Assembly: GCA_041396985.1 (NCBI GenBank)
Contig: JAWKXO010000003.1
Location: 372,001-436,000, forward strand
DNA: 64,000 nucleotides
Origin: Emcibacteraceae bacterium
GTDB lineage: Bacteria; Pseudomonadota; Alphaproteobacteria; Sphingomonadales; Emcibacteraceae
Direction of reading: 5' to 3'
The position numbers and the translations under genes are program-made. The notes under the pieces were generated by a model. It was not told the origin of the DNA. It worked only from the letters and a program-made list of their open reading frames with translations, and ran no database searches. Below, in pieces: positions 60,207 through 64,000 of the stretch; the first letter of the stretch is position 1; the number at the start of each line of letters is the position of its first letter.

Positions 60207-61468
60207 TTAAGCCTAAATTTGCTGCCAATATCCTCCTGCTCAGTATATTCGGCTTTTTTGTTCTTTTTATATTATGGGCGTCTTTTGCCGAACTTGATGA
60301 AGTAACAAAAGCGCCGGGACGGATTGTACCGAGTAAACAGATACAGGTTATCCAGAATCTTGAGGGGGGCATTATCAAGGAAATTCTGGTCAGTCAGGGG
60401 GATGAGGTAAAGGCAGGCGATGTTCTTGTGCGGCTTGACCGTACGCAATTTGATGCAGACTTTAACCGAAATGAAGAAGAATATTTATCCCTTGAAGCCA
60501 AGATTGCGCGGCTAATGGCAGAAAGTGAATTCATCGTGCCGGTTTTTGACGAGAACCTGACCAACAATCATGAAAATCTGGTTACCAGGGAAATTAATCT
60601 TTTTAATGCGAGAAAAGCGGAATTTGATGCAACCATCAGCAGCCTGGAAGCGCGTTTAAGACAAATAGAACAAGCGCAGATTGAAGCAGAAGTCAGTCTG
60701 GTCAGTGCTAAATCCGCCAGTGAACTGGCCGCAACAGAAGTCGAAACGTTAAGGCCACTTGTTGAGCGCGGCATTGAACCCCAGCTTGAGCTGATCCGGG
60801 CGGAACAAAGAAAAATTGAAGCTGAAGGGGATCACCGTAAGGCAGAACTGGGCATAGAAAAGGCCAAAAAATCTGTTGAAGAAACCAATTTGCAGATTGA
60901 AGCGGAAAAACAAAAGTTCCGTGCCAGTGTTCTTAACGAATTAAATGAGGCACAGACGGATCGCAACCAGTTGCTTGACAGCATGCCGACCCTATCCGAC
61001 AGAGTAAATAGAACCGATGTCATTGCCCCGACTGATGGGATCATCAATCAGGTGCTGGTCACGACCATCGGCGGTATTGTTGACAGTGGAATGCCAATTG
61101 TAGAACTGGTCCCGCTTGATGATACATTGCTGGTGGAGGCAGAGGTAAAACCATCGGATATAGCGTTTCTGCGGCCCGGCCAGCAGGCCCGGGTTAAGCT
61201 TACGGCCTATGATTATGCGCGATATGGTTCACTGGATGGCAATGTTGAAAATATAAGTGCGGGTGCGATCCTTAATGATCAGGAGCAGTATGTTTATGTG
61301 ATCAAGGTACGCACAAAGGAAAACAGTCTTCCGTCCACAGAAGGTGATTTGCCGATCCTGCCGGGCATGGTTGCTGAAGTCGATATTCTGAATGGTAAAA
61401 AAACAATTATGCGCTATTTGATGAATCCTGTTCTTAAATTAAAAGATAATGCCTTCAGGGAAAGATAG
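60203..61468 (+). CDS. HlyD/LapC-family type I secretion adaptor
   Basis: A 421-residue membrane-fusion protein: single TM helix near 7-27 (ILLLSIFGFFVLFILWASF), lipoyl half-motif VIQNLEGGIIKEILVSQGDEV, a long coiled coil (about 105-265), and the C-terminal HlyD signature region (TDGIINQVLVTTIGGIVDSG). Completes the TolC-ABC-HlyD exporter. 131 nt separate it from the RTX protein gene. Confidence 0.94.
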   Translation: MIKPKFAANILLLSIFGFFVLFILWASFAELDEVTKAPGRIVPSKQIQVIQNLEGGIIKEILVSQGDEVKAGDVLVRLDRTQFDADFNRNEEEYLSLEAKIARLMAESEFIVPVFDENLTNNHENLVTREINLFNARKAEFDATISSLEARLRQIEQAQIEAEVSLVSAKSASELAATEVETLRPLVERGIEPQLELIRAEQRKIEAEGDHRKAELGIEKAKKSVEETNLQIEAEKQKFRASVLNELNEAQTDRNQLLDSMPTLSDRVNRTDVIAPTDGIINQVLVTTIGGIVDSGMPIVELVPLDDTLLVEAEVKPSDIAFLRPGQQARVKLTAYDYARYGSLDGNVENISAGAILNDQEQYVYVIKVRTKENSLPSTEGDLPILPGMVAEVDILNGKKTIMRYLMNPVLKLKDNAFRER

Positions 61469-61599
61469 GATTCTAGTTTTGTATTAAAATCGATAGAATT
61501 TGAGTGTTTAGTTAACAAAAGATTAATAAAAGACTTGCCAATTTGGATTTTAAAATTTAGCCTTACTTTAGTTCTTGTATGTTCATTCAGGGGGGTAAG

Positions 61600-63936
61600 A
61601 TGCATTTTTCCAAACTTAAATCAGCAGATAATTTCAATAAAAAGACCAATCAAAATTATGTTATAAATAGTCGGGCAGTTAAATTTAGTAGCTCCGGACT
61701 TGCATTATTATCTCTTGCAGCATGTGACGGGGGAGGAGCAAGCCCTACAACCTCAGCTCCACCCGCAGGTGGCGGAGGGGTTACTACGCCTCAGGTTGCC
61801 GGTTTTACTGAGATTTCAACCAATACTTTTCTAGCAAATAATGATCTGGATAGTGTCTTTAACAGATCCACAAGTACTGCGGACCTTACTGTGTCAGGGG
61901 CAGGTGGAGATGATACAATTATAACAGGGTCGGGCAATGATTATTTATTTGGGCAAGGTGGGAATGATACACTCCAAGGAGGTGCTGGCGTTGATGTTCT
62001 ATCCGGTGGTGCTGGTGCTGATATGCTGGTGGGTGGGCCCGGTTTTGATTTTGTTGGCTATATCGATTCACCGGGCGGCGTAACGGTTAATCTTGCAACC
62101 GGTCAGGGGTCCGGTAGTTATGCAACCGGGGACAGATATACGACTATTGAGGGGGTCTTTGGTAGCGATTATAATGATACGATCACAGGAAATTCAGCTG
62201 ATAATTTGTTCGAAGGGTTTAGTGGTGCCGATGTTTATGATGGAGGGGCAGGTGAAGATTATGTTGCTTATACAGCTTCCCCATCCGGAGTTATTGCTAA
62301 TCTTGGCTCTGGTTTTGGTAGTCTTGGCGATGCTCAGGGGGATACCTATACCAATATCGAAGGGATCATAGGGAGTGATTACAATGACACTCTGACGGGT
62401 GATGCACTGGCTAATTATTTTGAAGGTGGCGCAGGAAGCGATACCATAAATGGTGGCGACGGTAATGATTTAATCTTTGGTCTTGAGGGTGTTGACACTA
62501 TAAACGGTGAAAATGGTCATGATATCCTTTCCGGTGGTGATGGGGGAGACACGATAAATGGCGGTGCCGGGTTTGATTTAATCTCTGGGGATGCCGGCAA
62601 TGATATTATCGATGGTGGTGATGATCAGGACCTGATTTATGGGGATGCCGGCAATGATACGATTTTTGGCGGTACCGGCTGGGATATTATTGAAGGCGGT
62701 GAAGGTGCTGACACGATTGACGGTGAAGCTGACAAGGCTGTTTTGAGTTATGCTTTATCTACAGCAGGCGTAACAATTAATCTGGCAACCAATTCTGCAT
62801 CTGGTGGCGATGCGACAGGAGATACATTTACAAATATTGATGGTGTTTTTGGCTCAACCCATGATGATGTTCTCACAGGAGATGATAACGACAACTATCT
62901 GGATGGTGATGAAGGGGCGGATATAATATCAGGCGGAGGTGGGGATGATTATTTTTATGCCTACCAGTCGGAAGGCTCCGCAACGGAAGATCAGTTTGAT
63001 GGCGGTGATGGTTTTGATAAATTGGATCTTATAGGCTCAAGTGCAATAACAACTTTTGCAGTCGACCTGTCCACTGTGAGTGCTGTTAACATTGAAGAAG
63101 TCCGTATGGGCCATGATTATAGGGAAAGCCTTACCCTCACAAACCAGGATGTTATTGATGTAACCGACGTGGATAATTTCCTGGTGATTTTGGGACATGA
63201 TACAGATTCAGTAAGCAGTGCATCGACCTGGACCTATACCATGGATGTTATGTATGACGGGGAAATTTATCATCGTTATACAGGCACCGGAACAGAAGTT
63301 TTGGTTTATACGGAAATCGGGTCACAAGCCGGATTTTTCAAACCGGCTGCAAGCTTCAATGAAACAATTACCAATGTCTTTGATGCCGTGGATAACAACA
63401 ATTCAACATTAAGCAAGGTGCATGTAACAGTTGGATTGACTGTAAACGGAAAAGACGGTGATGATTTGATCGCAACGGGCGATGGAAATGATACTATTAA
63501 CGGTGGTAACGGAAACGATTCAATCCGGGGTAATGGAGGACTTAACGCAATATTCGGTGATGCGGGAGATGATATATTGATTTATGATGGGAGTGCCAAC
63601 GCTTATGATGGGGGGGCAGACAGTGATACTCTGCTGTTGGTTTATGAAGCTGAAGAGATTGATTTATCAGTCGTAGCTCTGACAAATATCGAGACTATTG
63701 ATCTGGACATTGAAAATGCGAACAGCATGACGTTGACGGCTCAGGATGTTCTGGATGTAACAGATGGTGGCAATCAGCTCATAATAGCAGGTGATAGCGA
63801 AGATACCGTAAATTCAACTGGCCAAGGATGGGTGCAAGGAGCTGATCAGATTATTGATACAAACACCTATCATAGTTATACATTTGGTGCTGCAGCGTTA
63901 TTGATTGACGAAGATATCGTGCAGACGATCACTTAA
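61600..63936 (+). CDS. RTX-repeat calcium-binding protein, likely type I secretion substrate
   Basis: A 778-residue acidic protein. Start ATG 61600 with GGGGGG upstream. N-terminus: about 30 polar residues, then FSSSGLALLSLAACDGGG, a lipobox-like LAAC followed by a Gly/Thr/Pro linker. Residues about 95-460 hold RTX nonapeptides (GGxGxDxxx) broken by three copies of a ~55-residue module with GVTVNLATG and TYTNIEG-type segments. Then come two copies of an adhesin-like module (LTLTNQDVIDVTDVDNFLVI and MTLTAQDVLDVTDGGNQLII) separated by a short third RTX block. The hydrophobic-acidic C-terminus fits a type I secretion signal. A surface adhesin or matrix protein is likely; no enzymatic domain is seen. 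Confidence 0.9.
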   Translation: MHFSKLKSADNFNKKTNQNYVINSRAVKFSSSGLALLSLAACDGGGASPTTSAPPAGGGGVTTPQVAGFTEISTNTFLANNDLDSVFNRSTSTADLTVSGAGGDDTIITGSGNDYLFGQGGNDTLQGGAGVDVLSGGAGADMLVGGPGFDFVGYIDSPGGVTVNLATGQGSGSYATGDRYTTIEGVFGSDYNDTITGNSADNLFEGFSGADVYDGGAGEDYVAYTASPSGVIANLGSGFGSLGDAQGDTYTNIEGIIGSDYNDTLTGDALANYFEGGAGSDTINGGDGNDLIFGLEGVDTINGENGHDILSGGDGGDTINGGAGFDLISGDAGNDIIDGGDDQDLIYGDAGNDTIFGGTGWDIIEGGEGADTIDGEADKAVLSYALSTAGVTINLATNSASGGDATGDTFTNIDGVFGSTHDDVLTGDDNDNYLDGDEGADIISGGGGDDYFYAYQSEGSATEDQFDGGDGFDKLDLIGSSAITTFAVDLSTVSAVNIEEVRMGHDYRESLTLTNQDVIDVTDVDNFLVILGHDTDSVSSASTWTYTMDVMYDGEIYHRYTGTGTEVLVYTEIGSQAGFFKPAASFNETITNVFDAVDNNNSTLSKVHVTVGLTVNGKDGDDLIATGDGNDTINGGNGNDSIRGNGGLNAIFGDAGDDILIYDGSANAYDGGADSDTLLLVYEAEEIDLSVVALTNIETIDLDIENANSMTLTAQDVLDVTDGGNQLIIAGDSEDTVNSTGQGWVQGADQIIDTNTYHSYTFGAAALLIDEDIVQTIT

Positions 63937-63945
63937 GACGATCAG

Positions 63946-64000
63946 TTAATTGACTTTTCCTGCCTGTTCCAATAACCATTTCTTGAGGGCAACGACTGGG
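63946..64000 (-). CDS. C-terminal tail of a possible LysR-family regulator, partial
   Basis: The minus strand at the window edge has an open frame ending PVVALKKWLLEQAGKVN then TAA. The pattern V-x2-(F/L)-x2-WLLEQA is common at the C-terminus of GcvA-like LysR regulators. Only 17 residues are visible, so the call is tentative. Confidence 0.4.
   Translation of the reverse strand, partial: PVVALKKWLLEQAGKVN

Noticed and set aside
1..64000. CRISPR array, tRNA, rRNA, insertion sequences or prophage
   Set aside because: No repeat-spacer pattern, no cloverleaf, no transposase or integrase frame was found on either strand.

Overview
The window looks like chromosomal DNA of a moderately low-GC, probably marine or aquatic alphaproteobacterium. 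The pointers are a speF-type leader position upstream of an ornithine-decarboxylase-family gene, a DHS-like homospermidine gene set, many solute transporters, a sulfatase, a type I secretion/RTX locus and a large aromatic-acid island. I cannot name the genus from sequence alone. I see no rRNA, tRNA, CRISPR array, transposase or phage gene.

Layout: (1) 1-8.6 kb, minus strand: an efflux operon of HlyD-type adaptor, MacB/LolD-type ATPase and three tandem ~825-aa FtsX permeases (the last cut by the window edge). Divergent to it, 8.7-11.5 kb, are an NtrC-type regulator and its histidine kinase. The intergenic region carries a textbook sigma-54 promoter facing the efflux operon and three dyads that look like the regulator's enhancer sites. 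(2) 11.5-16.4 kb: an OpuC-type ATPase and a binding-protein/permease fusion, separated by an Lrp regulator, ornithine cyclodeaminase and a CtlX-like citrulline hydrolase (citrulline to ornithine to proline). (3) 16.4-24.2 kb: CvfB-like protein plus a cytosolic reductive-dehalogenase-like Fe-S protein; YkvI-like transporter plus DadA-like dehydrogenase; an NSS symporter; a sulfatase lipoprotein. (4) 24.3-27.9 kb: polyamine operon (PLP decarboxylase, DHS-like enzyme, agmatinase-like enzyme) behind a ~330-nt leader that encodes a 17-aa peptide, closed by a strong terminator. (5) 28.1-33.4 kb: polar-amino-acid ABC importer with MmgE/PrpD, a creatinase/ectoine-hydrolase-type protein and a tiny coupled ORF. 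(6) 33.4-38.3 kb: a seven-gene minus-strand operon of small detoxification-type proteins with a divergent TetR regulator and palindromic operators. (7) 38.4-42.7 kb: class A beta-lactamase, xylA (single-base frameshift), xylB and a YaiI/YqxD protein.

(8) 42.8-56.9 kb is the most interesting region: an aromatic catabolic island with a MarR regulator, LigB-type dioxygenase, three RraA/LigK-type aldolases, a LigJ-like hydratase, a flavin reductase fused to a MarR domain, HpaB-type oxygenase, salicylate-hydroxylase-like monooxygenase, maleylacetate reductase, a complete gentisate lower pathway, an exporter/importer and a Tat-exported HD protein. Five copies of a 16-bp palindrome (TGTTATTATAATAACA and variants), each containing a -10-like hexamer, mark the promoters of this island, suggesting one MarR-type regulon. 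(9) 57-64 kb: TolC, ABC and HlyD type I secretion genes followed by their likely RTX substrate, then the tail of a probable LysR gene.
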